Shown here: positions 49,466 through 62,475 of the stretch, piece after piece
How positions within the stretch are numbered: the stretch's first letter is position 1
Layout: every line of letters starts with the position of its first letter
Notes under the pieces: generated by a model
The model's input: the letters and a program-made list of their open reading frames with translations, nothing else
What the model was told of the DNA's origin: nothing
Databases searched by the model: none
Translations under genes and position numbers: made by a program
Origin: Sabellastarte sp. h YS-2021
Taxonomy: Eukaryota; Annelida; Polychaeta; Sabellida; Sabellidae
Reading direction: 5' to 3'
NCBI GenBank assembly: GCA_964017235.1
Contig: OZ024940.1
Span: 558,001-622,000, forward strand
Length of the DNA: 64,000 nt

Positions 49466-51234
49466 TTTTAAATGGGTAATTTGTCATACATGTGTAGATG
49501 CCTTACCATCGAGTACGCCAAATTTGGTCGTTCCGAGGGACACCAATTTTTTTCCACCAATGGATGGAGGGGTTCAGTCTGAGTCTATACAATATAACAG
49601 GGTAGGGTCTAAAGACCTTAAGTTGGCAGATATGAGCAGAAACAGTATTTCCCATTGATTTTAAATGGGGAATTTGTCATGCATACATTCTAGTACAGTT
49701 GCGTTACCACCGAGTACGCCAAATTTGGTCGTTCCGAGGGACACCAATTTTTTTCCACCAATAGATAGAGGGGTCCAGTCTGAGTCTATACAATATAACA
49801 GGGTAGGGTCTAAAGACCTTAAGTTGGCAGATATGAGCAGAAACAGTATTTCCCATTGATTTTAAATGGGGAATTTGTCATGCATACACACTAGTACAGT
49901 TGCCTTACCACCGAGTACGCCAAATTTGGACGTTCCGAGGGACACCAATTTTTTTCCACCAATAGATAGAGGGGTCCAGTCTGAGTCTATACAATATAAC
50001 AGGGTAGGGTCTAAAGACCTTAATGTGGCAGATATGAGAAGAAACAGTATTTCCCATTGATTTTAAATGGGGAATTTGTCATACATGTGTAGATGCCTTA
50101 CCATCAAGTACGCCAAATTTGGTCGTTCCGAGGGACACCAATTTTTTTCCACCAATAGATAGAGGGGTCCAGTCTGAGTCTATACAATATCACAGGGTAG
50201 GGTCTAAAGACCTTAATGTGGCAGATATGAGCAGAAACAGTATTTCCCATTGATTTTAAATGGGGAATTTGTCATACATGTGTAGATGCCTTACCACCGA
50301 GTACGCCAAATTTGGTCGTTCTGAGGGACACCAATTTTTTTCCACCAATGGATGGAGGGGTCCAGTCTGAGTCTATACAATATAACAGGGTAGGGTCTAA
50401 AGACCTTAAGTTGACAGATATGAGCAGAAACAGTATTTCCCATTGATCTTAAATGGGGAATTTGTCATGCATACACACTAGTACAGTTGCCTTACCACCG
50501 AGTACGCCAAATTTAGTCGTTCCGAGGGACACCAATTTTTTTCCACCAATAGATAGAGGGGTCCAGTCTGAGTCTATACAATATAACAGGGTAGGGTCTA
50601 AAGACCTTAAATCGGCAGATATGAGCAGAAACAGTATTTCCCATTGATTTTAAATGGGGAATTAGTCATGCATACACACTAGTACAGTTGCCTTACCACC
50701 GAGTACGCCAAATTTGGACGTTCCGAGGGACACCAATTTTTTTCCACCAATAGATAGAGGGGTCCAGTCTGAGTCTATACAATATCACAGGGTAGGGTCT
50801 AAAGACCTTAATGTGGCAGATATGAGCAGAAACAGTATTTCCCATTGATTTTAAATGGGGAATTTGTCATACATGTGTAGATACCTTACCATCGAGTACG
50901 CCAAATTTGGTCGTTCCGAGGGACACCAATTTTTTTCCACCAATGGATGGAGGGGTCCAGTCTGAGTCTATACAATACAACAGGGTAGGGTCTAAAGACC
51001 TTAAGTTGGCAGATATGAGCAGAAACAGTATTTCCCATTGATTTTAAATGGGGAATTTGTCATAAATGTGTACATGCCTTACCACCGAGTACACCAAATT
51101 TGGACGTTCCGAGGGACACCAATTTTTTTCCACCAATAGATAGAGGGGTCCAGTCTGAGTCTATACAATATAACAGGGTAGGGTCTAAAGACCTTAATGT
51201 GGCAGATATTACCAGAAACAGTATTTCCCATTGA
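49466..51234 (-). repeat. Nine-monomer higher-order unit (1769 bp), copy 2
   Basis: This is a direct tandem copy of 47697-49465, with all ordered markers at +1769. The last unit differs by GATATTACC (near 51207) in place of GATATGACC. That change removes a stop on the plus strand and gives a spurious 76-codon frame, 51197-51427, which is itself duplicated at 54936-55166. Confidence 0.9.
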
Positions 51235-53204
51235 TTTTAAATGGGTAATTTGTCATACATGTGTAGATGCCTTACCATCGAGTACGCCAAATTTGGTCGT
51301 TCCGAGGGACACCAATTTTTTTCCACCAATGGATGGAGGGGTTCAGTCTGAGTCTATACAATATAACAGGGTAGGGTCTAAAGACCTTAAGTTGGCAGAT
51401 ATGAGCAGAAACAGTATTTCCCATTGATTTTAAATGGGGAATTTGTCATGCATACATTCTAGTACAGTTGCGTTACCACCGAGTACGCCAAATTTGGTCG
51501 TTCCGAGGGACACCAATTTTTTTCCACCAATAGATAGAGGGGTCCAGTCTGAGTCTATACAATATAACAGGGTAGGGTCTAAAGACCTTAAATCGGCAGA
51601 TATGAGCAGAAACAGTATTTCCCATTGATTTTAAATGGGGAATTTGTCATGCATACACACTAGTACAGTTGCCTTACCATCGAGTACGCCAAATTTGGTC
51701 ATTCCGAGGGACACCAATTTTTTTCCACCAATAGATAGAGGGGTCCAGTCTGAGTCTATACAATATAACAGGGTAGGGTCTAAAGACCTTAAGTTGGCAG
51801 ATATGAGCAGAAACAGTATTTCCCATTGATTTTAAATGGGGAATTTGTCATGCATACACACTAGTACAGTTGCCTTACCACCGAGTACGCCAAATTTGGA
51901 CGTTCCGAGGGACACCAATTTTTTTCCACCAATAGATAGAGGGGTCCAGTCTGAGTCTATACAATATAACAGGGTAGGGTCTAAAGACCTTAATGTGGCA
52001 GATATGAGAAGAAACAGTATTTCCCATTGATTTTAAATGGGGAATTTGTCATACATGTGTAGATGCCTTACCATCGAGTACGCCAAATTTGGTCGTTCCG
52101 AGGGACACCAATTTTTTTCCACCAATAGATAGAGGGGTCCAGTCTGAGTCTATACAATATCACAGGGTAGGGTCTAAAGACCTTAATGTGGCAGATATGA
52201 GCAGAAACAGTATTTCCCATTGATTTTAAATGGGGAATTTGTCATACATGTGTAGATGCCTTACCACCGAGTACGCCAAATTTGGTCGTTCCGAGGGACA
52301 CCAATTTTTTTCCACCAATAGATAGAGGGGTCCAGTCTGAGTCTATACAATATAACAGGGTAGGGTCTAAAGACCTTAAGTTGACAGATATGAGCAGAAA
52401 CAGTATTGCCCATTGATTTTAAATCGGGAATTTGTCATGCATACACACTAGTACAGCTGCCTTACCACCGAGTACGCCAAATTTGGTCGTTCCGAGGGAC
52501 ACCAATTTTTTTCCACCAATAGATAGAAGGGTCCAGTCTGAGTCTATACAATATAACAGGGTAGGGTCTAAAGACCTTAAATCGGCAGATATGAGCAGAA
52601 ACAGTATTTCCCATTGATTTTAAATGGGGAATTTGTCATACATGTGTAGATGCCTTACCACCGAGTACGCCAAATTTGGTCGTTCCGAGGGACACCAATT
52701 TTTTTCCACCAATAGATAGAGGGGTCCAGTCTGAGTCTATACAATATAACAGGGTAGGGTCTAAAGACCTTAAATCGGCAGATATGAGCAGAAACAGTAT
52801 TTCCCATTGATTTTAAATGGGGAATTTGTCATAAATGTGTACATGCCTTACCACCGAGTACGCCAAATTTGGACGTTCCGAGGGACACCAATTTTTTCCC
52901 ACCAATAGATAGAGGGGTCCAGTCTGAGTCTATACAATATAACAGGGTAGGGTCTAAAGACCTTAAGTTGGCAGTTATGAGCAGAAACAGTATTTCCCAT
53001 TGATTTTAAATGGGGAATTTGTCATGCATACACACTAGTACAGTTGCCTTACCACCGAGTACACCAAATTTGGACGTTCCGAGGGACACCAATTTTTTTC
53101 CACCAATAGATAGAGGGGTCCAGTCTGAGTCTATACAATATAACAGGGTAGGGTCTAAAGACCTTAATGTGGCAGATATGACCAGAAACAGTATTTCCCA
53201 TTGA
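51235..53204 (-). repeat. Composite block joining 989-bp and 1769-bp unit types
   Basis: Long units at 51428, 51629 and 51830 match the triplet at 44931-45533 (+6497). From 52224 the sequence matches 46716 onward (+5508), including AGTATTGCCCATTG near 52402 and GATAGAAGGG near 52523. One block thus combines two earlier higher-order series. A private change, GCAGTTATGAGC near 52973, marks the unit at 52811. Confidence 0.85.
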
Positions 53205-55963
53205 TTTTAAATGGGTAATTTGTCATACATGTGTAGATGCCTTACCATCGAGTACGCCAAATTTGGTCGTTCCGAGGGACACCAATTTTTTTCCACCAAT
53301 GGATGGAGGGGTTCAGTCTGAGTCTATACAATATAACAGGGTAGGGTCTAAAGACCTTAAGTTGGCAGATATGAGCAGAAACAGTATTTCCCATTGATTT
53401 TAAATGGGGAATTTGTCATGCATACATTCTAGTACAGTTGCGTTACCACCGAGTACGCCAAATTTGGTCGTTCCGAGGGACACCAATTTTTTTCCACCAA
53501 TAGATAGAGGGGTCCAGTCTGAGTCTATACAATATAACAGGGTAGGGTCTAAAGACCTTAAGTTGGCAGATATGAGCAGAAACAGTATTTCCCATTGATT
53601 TTAAATGGGGAATTTGTCATGCATACACACTAGTACAGTTGCCTTACCACCGAGTACGCCAAATTTGGACGTTCCGAGGGACACCAATTTTTTTCCACCA
53701 ATAGATAGAGGGGTCCAGTCTGAGTCTATACAATATAACAGGGTAGGGTCTAAAGACCTTAATGTGGCAGATATGAGAAGAAACAGTATTTCCCATTGAT
53801 TTTAAATGGGGAATTTGTCATACATGTGTAGATGCCTTACCATCAAGTACGCCAAATTTGGTCGTTCCGAGGGACACCAATTTTTTTCCACCAATAGATA
53901 GAGGGGTCCAGTCTGAGTCTATACAATATCACAGGGTAGGGTCTAAAGACCTTAATGTGGCAGATATGAGCAGAAACAGTATTTCCCATTGATTTTAAAT
54001 GGGGAATTTGTCATACATGTGTAGATGCCTTACCACCGAGTACGCCAAATTTGGTCGTTCTGAGGGACACCAATTTTTTTCCACCAATGGATGGAGGGGT
54101 CCAGTCTGAGTCTATACAATATAACAGGGTAGGGTCTAAAGACCTTAAGTTGACAGATATGAGCAGAAACAGTATTTCCCATTGATCTTAAATGGGGAAT
54201 TTGTCATGCATACACACTAGTACAGTTGCCTTACCACCGAGTACGCCAAATTTAGTCGTTCCGAGGGACACCAATTTTTTTCCACCAATAGATAGAGGGG
54301 TCCAGTCTGAGTCTATACAATATAACAGGGTAGGGTCTAAAGACCTTAAATCGGCAGATATGAGCAGAAACAGTATTTCCCATTGATTTTAAATGGGGAA
54401 TTAGTCATGCATACACACTAGTACAGTTGCCTTACCACCGAGTACGCCAAATTTGGACGTTCCGAGGGACACCAATTTTTTTCCACCAATAGATAGAGGG
54501 GTCCAGTCTGAGTCTATACAATATCACAGGGTAGGGTCTAAAGACCTTAATGTGGCAGATATGAGCAGAAACAGTATTTCCCATTGATTTTAAATGGGGA
54601 ATTTGTCATACATGTGTAGATACCTTACCATCGAGTACGCCAAATTTGGTCGTTCCGAGGGACACCAATTTTTTTCCACCAATGGATGGAGGGGTCCAGT
54701 CTGAGTCTATACAATACAACAGGGTAGGGTCTAAAGACCTTAAGTTGGCAGATATGAGCAGAAACAGTATTTCCCATTGATTTTAAATGGGGAATTTGTC
54801 ATAAATGTGTACATGCCTTACCACCGAGTACACCAAATTTGGACGTTCCGAGGGACACCAATTTTTTTCCACCAATAGATAGAGGGGTCCAGTCTGAGTC
54901 TATACAATATAACAGGGTAGGGTCTAAAGACCTTAATGTGGCAGATATTACCAGAAACAGTATTTCCCATTGATTTTAAATGGGTAATTTGTCATACATG
55001 TGTAGATGCCTTACCATCGAGTACGCCAAATTTGGTCGTTCCGAGGGACACCAATTTTTTTCCACCAATGGATGGAGGGGTTCAGTCTGAGTCTATACAA
55101 TATAACAGGGTAGGGTCTAAAGACCTTAAGTTGGCAGATATGAGCAGAAACAGTATTTCCCATTGATTTTAAATGGGGAATTTGTCATGCATACATTCTA
55201 GTACAGTTGCGTTACCACCGAGTACGCCAAATTTGGTCGTTCCGAGGGACACCAATTTTTTTCCACCAATAGATAGAGGGGTCCAGTCTGAGTCTATACA
55301 ATATAACAGGGTAGGGTCTAAAGACCTTAAATCGGCAGATATGAGCAGAAACAGTATTTCCCATTGATTTTAAATGGGGAATTTGTCATGCATACACACT
55401 AGTACAGTTGCCTTACCATCGAGTACGCCAAATTTGGTCATTCCGAGGGACACCAATTTTTTTCCACCAATAGATAGAGGGGTCCAGTCTGAGTCTATAC
55501 AATATAACAGGGTAGGGTCTAAAGACCTTAAGTTGGCAGATATGAGCAGAAACAGTATTTCCCATTGATTTTAAATGGGGAATTTGTCATGCATACACAC
55601 TAGTACAGTTGCCTTACCACCGAGTACGCCAAATTTGGACGTTCCGAGGGACACCAATTTTTTTCCACCAATAGATAGAGGGGTCCAGTCTGAGTCTATA
55701 CAATATAACAGGGTAGGGTCTAAAGACCTTAATGTGGCAGATATGAGAAGAAACAGTATTTCCCATTGATTTTAAATGGGGAATTTGTCATACATGTGTA
55801 GATGCCTTACCATCGAGTACGCCAAATTTGGTCGTTCCGAGGGACACCAATTTTTTTCCACCAATAGATAGAGGGGTCCAGTCTGAGTCTATACAATATC
55901 ACAGGGTAGGGTCTAAAGACCTTAATGTGGCAGATATGAGCAGAAACAGTATTTCCCATTGAT
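53205..55963 (-). repeat. Segmental duplication, 3739-bp offset
   Basis: This repeats about 49466-52224 at +3739. The long units 49659, 49860, 50447, 50648, 51428, 51629 and 51830 correspond to 53398, 53599, 54186, 54387, 55167, 55368 and 55569. The marker AAATGGGTAATTTG is at 53209 and 54978, and the GATATTACC variant is at about 54946. Confidence 0.88.
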
Positions 55964-56951
55964 TTTAAATGGGGAATTTGTCATACATGTGTAGATGCCT
56001 TACCACCGAGTACGCCAAATTTGGTCGTTCCGAGGGACACCAATTTTTTTCCACCAATGGATGGAGGGGTCCAGTCTGAGTCTATACAATATAACAGGGT
56101 AGGGTCTAAAGACCTTAAGTTGACAGATATGAGCAGAAACAGTATTTCCCATTGATCTTAAATGGGGAATTTGTCATGCATACACACTAGTACAGTTGCC
56201 TTACCACCGAGTACGCCAAATTTAGTCGTTCCGAGGGACACCAATTTTTTTCCACCAATAGATAGAGGGGTCCAGTCTGAGTCTATACAATATAACAGGG
56301 TAGGGTCTAAAGACCTTAAATCGGCAGATATGAGCAGAAACAGTATTTCCCATTGATTTTAAATGGGGAATTAGTCATGCATACACACTAGTACAGTTGC
56401 CTTACCACCGAGTACGCCAAATTTGGACGTTCCGAGGGACACCAATTTTTTTCCAGGAATAGATAGAGGGGTCCAGTCTGAGTCTATACAATATAAGAGG
56501 GTAGGGTCTAAAGACCTTAATGTGGCAGATATGAGCAGAAACAGTATTTCCCATTGATTTTAAATGGGGAATTTGTCATACATGTGTAGATACCTTACCA
56601 TCGAGTACGCCAAATTTGGTCGTTCCGAGGGACACCAATTTTTTTCCACCAATGGATGGAGGGGTCCAGTCTGAGTCTATACAATACAACAGGGTAGGGT
56701 CTAAAGACCTTAAGTTGGCAGATATGAGCAGAAACAGTATTTCCCATTGATTTTAAATGGGGAATTTGTCATGCATACACACAAGTACAGATGCCTTACC
56801 ACCGAGTACGCCAAATTTGGTCGTTCCGAGGGACACCAATTTTTTTCCACCAATAGATAGAGGGGTCCAGTCTGAGTCTATACAATATAACAGGGTAGGG
56901 TCTAAAGACCTTAAATCGGCAGATATGAGCAGGAACAGTATTTCCCATTGA
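54186..56951 (-). repeat. Segmental duplication, 4535-bp offset, copy 1
   Basis: This block recurs at about 58721-61486. Long units 54186, 54387, 55167, 55368, 55569, 56156, 56357 and 56751 match units 4535 bp downstream. Shared rare variants are CCAGGAATAG with ATAAGAGGG (near 56454 and 56491, again near 60989 and 61026) and GTACAGATGCC (near 56784 and 61319). Confidence 0.88.
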
Positions 56952-57538
56952 TTTTAAATGGGGAATTTGTCATAAATGTGTACATGCCTTACCACCGAGT
57001 ACGCCAAATTTGGACGTTCCGAGGGACACCAATTTTTTCCCACCAATAGATAGAGGGGTCCAGTCTGAGTCTATACAATATAACAGGGTAGGGTCTAAAG
57101 ACCTTAAGTTGGCAGATATGAGCAGAAACAGTATTTCCCATTGATTTTAAATGGGGAATTTGTCATGCATACACACTAGTACAGTTGCCTTACCACCGAG
57201 TACACCAAATTTGGACGTTCCGAGGGACACCAATTTTTTTCCACCAATAGATAGAGGGGTCCAGTCTGAGTCTATACAATATAACAGGGTAGGGTCTAAA
57301 GACCTTAATGTGGCAGATATGACCAGAAACAGTATTTCCCATTGATTTTAAATGGGTAATTTGTCATACATGTGTAGATGCCTTACCATCGAGTACGCCA
57401 AATTTGGTCGTTCTGAGGGACACCAATTTTTTTCCACCAATGGATGGAGGGGTTCAGTCTGAGTCTATACAATATAACAGGGTAGGGTCTAAAGACCTTA
57501 AGTTGGCAGATATGAGCAGAAACAGTATTTCCCATTGA

Positions 57539-59063
57539 TTTTAAATGGGGAATTTGTCATGCATACACACTAGTACAGTTGCCTTACCACCGAGTACGCC
57601 AAATTTGGTCGTTCCGAGGGACACCAATTTTTTTCCACCAATAGATAGAGGGGTCCAGTCTGAGTCTATACAATATAACAGGGTAGGGTCTAAAGACCTT
57701 AAGTTGGCAGATATGAGCAGAAACAGTATTTCCCATTGATTTTAAATGGGGAATTTGTCATGCATACACACTAGTACAGTTGCCTTACCACCGAGTACGC
57801 CAAATTTGGACGTTCCGAGGGACACCAATTTTTTTCCACCAATAGATAGAGGGGTCCAGTCTGAGTCTATACAATATAACAGGGTAGGGTCTAAAGACCT
57901 TAATGTGGCAGATATGAGAAGAAACAGTATTTCCCATTGATTTTAAATGGGGAATTTGTCATACATGTGTAGATGCCTTACCATCGAGTACGCCAAATTT
58001 GGTCGTTCCGAGGGACACCAATTTTTTTCCACCAATAGATAGAGGGGTCCAGTCTGAGTCTATACAATATCACAGGGTAGGGTCTAAAGACCTTAATGTG
58101 GCAGATATGAGCAGAAACAGTGTTTCCCATTGATTTTAAATGGGGAATTTGTCATACATGTGTAGATGCCTTACCACCGAGTACGCCAAATTTGGTCGTT
58201 CCGAGGGACACCAATTTTTTTCCACCAATGGATGGAGGGGTCCAGTCTGAGTCTATACAATACAACAGGGTAGGGTCTAAAGACCTTAAGTTGGCAGATA
58301 TGAGCAGAAACAGTATTTCGCATTGATTTTAAATGGGGAATTTGTCATGCATACACACTAGTACAGTTGCCTTACCACCGAGTACGCCAAATTTGGTCGT
58401 TCCGAGGGACACCAATTTTTTTCCACCAATAGATAGAGGGGTCCAGTCTGAGTCTATACAATATAACAGGGTAGGGTCTAAAGACCTTAAATCGGCAGAT
58501 ATGAGCAGAAACAGTATTTCCCATTGATTTTAAATGGGGAATTTGTCATAAATGTGTACATGCCTTACCACCGAGTACGCCAAATTTGGACGTTCCGAGG
58601 GACACCAATTTTTTCCCACCAATAGATAGAGGGGTCCAGTCTGAGTCTATACAATATAACAGGGTAGGGTCTAAAGACCTTAAGTTGGCAGATATGAGCA
58701 GAAACAGTATTTCCCATTGATCTTAAATGGGGAATTTGTCATGCATACACACTAGTACAGTTGCCTTACCACCGAGTACGCCAAATTTAGTCGTTCCGAG
58801 GGACACCAATTTTTTTCCACCAATAGATAGAGGGGTCCAGTCTGAGTCTATACAATATAACAGGGTAGGGTCTAAAGACCTTAAATCGGCAGATATGAGC
58901 AGAAACAGTATTTCCCATTGATTTTAAATGGGGAATTAGTCATGCATACACACTAGTACAGTTGCCTTACCACCGAGTACGCCAAATTTGGACGTTCCGA
59001 GGGACACCAATTTTTTTCCACCAATAGATAGAGGGGTCCAGTCTGAGTCTATACAATATCACA
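57539..59063 (-). repeat. Segmental duplication, 4937-bp offset, copy 1
   Basis: Units 57539, 57740, 57941, 58134, 58327, 58528, 58721 and 58922 match 62476, 62677, 62878, 63071, 63264, 63465, 63658 and 63859. Rare markers AACAGTGTTTCCC (58118 and 63055) and AGTATTTCGCATTG (58312 and 63249) confirm it. The offset exceeds 4535 by 402 bp, the length of two long units. Confidence 0.88.
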
Positions 59064-61486
59064 GGGTAGGGTCTAAAGACCTTAATGTGGCAGATATGAG
59101 CAGAAACAGTATTTCCCATTGATTTTAAATGGGGAATTTGTCATACATGTGTAGATAGCTTACCATCGAGTACGCCAAATTTGGTCGTTCCGAGGGACAC
59201 CAATTTTTTTCCACCAATGGATGGAGGGGTCCAGTCTGAGTCTATACAATACAACAGGGTAGGGTCTAAAGACCTTAAGTTGGCAGATATGAGCAGAAAC
59301 AGTATTTCCCATTGATTTTAAATGAGGAATTTGTCATAAATGTGTACATGCCTTACCACCGAGTACACCAAATTTGGACGTTCCGAGGGACACCAATTTT
59401 TTTCCACCAATAGATAGAGGGGTCCAGTCTGAGTCTATACAATATAACAGGGTAGGGTCTAAAGACCTTAATGTGGCAGATATGACCAGAAACAGTATTT
59501 CCCATTGATTTTAAATGGGTAATTTGTCATACATGTGTAGATGCCTTACCATCGAGTACGCCAAATTTGGTCGTTCCGAGGGACACCAATTTTTTTCCAC
59601 CAATGGATGGAGGGGTTCAGTCTGAGTCTATACAATATAACAGGGTAGGGTCTAAAGACCTTAAGTTGGCAGATATGAGCAGAAACAGTATTTCCCATTG
59701 ATTTTAAATGGGGAATTTGTCATGCATACATTCTAGTACAGTTGCGTTACCACCGAGTACGCCAAACTTGGTCGTTCCGAGGGACACCAATTTTTTTCCA
59801 CCAATAGATAGAGGGGTCCAGTCTGAGTCTATACAATATAACAGGGTAGGGTCTAAAGACCTTAAATCGGCAGATATGAGCAGAAACAGTATTTCCCATT
59901 GATTTTAAATGGGGAATTTGTCATGCATACACACTAGTACAGTTGCCTTACCATCGAGTACGCCAAATTTGGTCATTCCGAGGGACACCAATTTTTTTCC
60001 ACCAATAGATAGAGGGGTCCAGTCTGAGTCTATACAATATAACAGGGTAGGGTCTAAAGACCTTAAGTTGGCAGATATGAGCAGAAACAGTATTTCCCAT
60101 TGATTTTAAATGGGGAATTTGTCATGCATACACACTAGTACAGTTGCCTTACCACCGAGTACGCCAAATTTGGACGTTCCGAGGGACACCAATTTTTTTC
60201 CACCAATAGATAGAGGGGTCCAGTCTGAGTCTATACAATATAACAGGGTAGGGTCTAAAGACCTTAATGTGGCAGATATGAGAAGAAACAGTATTTCCCA
60301 TTGATTTTAAATGGGGAATTTGTCATACATGTGTAGATGCCTTACCATCGAGTACGCCAAATTTGGTCGTTCCGAGGGACACCAATTTTTTTCCACCAAT
60401 AGATAGAGGGGTCCAGTCTGAGTCTATACAATATCACAGGGTAGGGTCTAAAGACCTTAATGTGGCAGATATGAGCAGAAACAGTATTTCCCATTGATTT
60501 TAAATGGGGAATTTGTCATACATGTGTAGATGCCTTACCACCGAGTACGCCAAATTTGGTCGTTCCGAGGGACACCAATTTTTTTCCACCAATGGATGGA
60601 GGGGTCCAGTCTGAGTCTATACAATATAACAGGGTAGGGTCTAAAGACCTTAAGTTGACAGATATGAGCAGAAACAGTATTTCCCATTGATCTTAAATGG
60701 GGAATTTGTCATGCATACACACTAGTACAGTTGCCTTACCACCGAGTACGCCAAATTTAGTCGTTCCGAGGGACACCAATTTTTTTCCACCAATAGATAG
60801 AGGGGTCCAGTCTGAGTCTATACAATATAACAGGGTAGGGTCTAAAGACCTTAAATCGGCAGATATGAGCAGAAACAGTATTTCCCATTGATTTTAAATG
60901 GGGAATTAGTCATGCATACACACTAGTACAGTTGCCTTACCACCGAGTACGCCAAATTTGGACGTTCCGAGGGACACCAATTTTTTTCCAGGAATAGATA
61001 GAGGGGTCCAGTCTGAGTCTATACAATATAAGAGGGTAGGGTCTAAAGACCTTAATGTGGCAGATATGAGCAGAAACAGTATTTCCCATTGATTTTAAAT
61101 GGGGAATTTGTCATACATGTGTAGATACCTTACCATCGAGTACGCCAAATTTGGTCGTTCCGAGGGACACCAATTTTTTTCCACCAATGGATGGAGGGGT
61201 CCAGTCTGAGTCTATACAATACAACAGGGTAGGGTCTAAAGACCTTAAGTTGGCAGATATGAGCAGAAACAGTATTTCCCATTGATTTTAAATGGGGAAT
61301 TTGTCATGCATACACACTAGTACAGATGCCTTACCACCGAGTACGCCAAATTTGGTCGTTCCGAGGGACACCAATTTTTTTCCACCAATAGATAGAGGGG
61401 TCCAGTCTGAGTCTATACAATATAACAGGGTAGGGTCTAAAGACCTTAAATCGGCAGATATGAGCAGAAACAGTATTTCCCATTGA
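58721..61486 (-). repeat. Segmental duplication, 4535-bp offset, copy 2
   Basis: This is the second copy of 54186-56951. Differences noticed are GTAGATAGCTT near 59152, AAATGAGGAATTTG near 59321, CCAAACTTGG near 59762, and GATATGACC where copy 1 has GATATTACC. Confidence 0.86.
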
Positions 61487-62475
61487 TTTTAAATGGGGAA
61501 TTTGTCATGCATACACACTAGTACAGTTGCCTTACCACCGAGTACGCCAAATTTGGACGTTCCGAGGGACACCAAATTTTTTCCACCAATAGATAGAGGG
61601 GTCCAGTCTGAGTCTATACAATATAACAGGGTAGGGTCTAAAGACCTTAATGTGGCAGATATGAGAAGAAACAGTATTTCCCATTGATTTTAAATGGGGA
61701 ATTTGTCATACATGTGTAGATGCCTTACCATCGAGTACGCCAAATTTGGTCGTTCCGAGGGACACCAATTTTTTTCCACCAATAGATAGAGGGGTCCAGT
61801 CTGAGTCTATACAATATCACAGGGTAGGGTCTAAAGACCTTAATGTGGCAGATATGAGCAGAAACAGTATTTCCCATTGATTTTAAATGGGGAATTTGTC
61901 ATACATGTGTAGATGCCTTACCACCGAGTACGCCAAATTTGGTCGTTCCGAGGGACACCAATTTTTTTCCACCAATGAATGGAGGGGTCCAGTCTGAGTC
62001 TATACAATATAACAGGGTAGGGTCTAAAGACCTTAAGTTGACAGATATGAGCAGAAACAGTATTTCCCATTGATCTTAAATGGGGAATTTGTCATGCATA
62101 CACACTAGTACAGTTGCCTTACCACCGAGTACGCCAAATTTAGTCGTTCCGAGGGACACCAATTTTTTTCCACCAATAGATAGAGGGGTCCAGTCTGAGT
62201 CTATACAATATAACAGGGTAGGGTCTAAAGACCTTAAATCGGCAGATATGAGCAGAAACAGTATTTCCCATTGATTTTAAATGGGGAATTAGTCATGCAT
62301 ACACACTAGTACAGTTGCCTTACCACCGAGTACGCCAAATTTGGACGTTCCGAGGGACACCAATTTTTTTCCAGGAATAGATAGAGGGGTCCAGTCTGAG
62401 TCTATACAATATAAGAGGGTAGGGTCTAAAGACCTTAAGTTGGCAGATATGAGCAGAAACAGTATTTCCCATTGA
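61487..62475 (-). repeat. Five-monomer stretch between duplicated blocks
   Basis: The order is long, short, short, long, long (61487-62475), 989 bp in total, the same composition as the five-monomer unit at 43355 but with different variants (GATCTTAAATGG, GGAATTAGTCATG, CCAGGAATAG). Private changes are ACCAAATTTTTTCC near 61570 and CCAATGAATGG near 61972. Confidence 0.82.
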
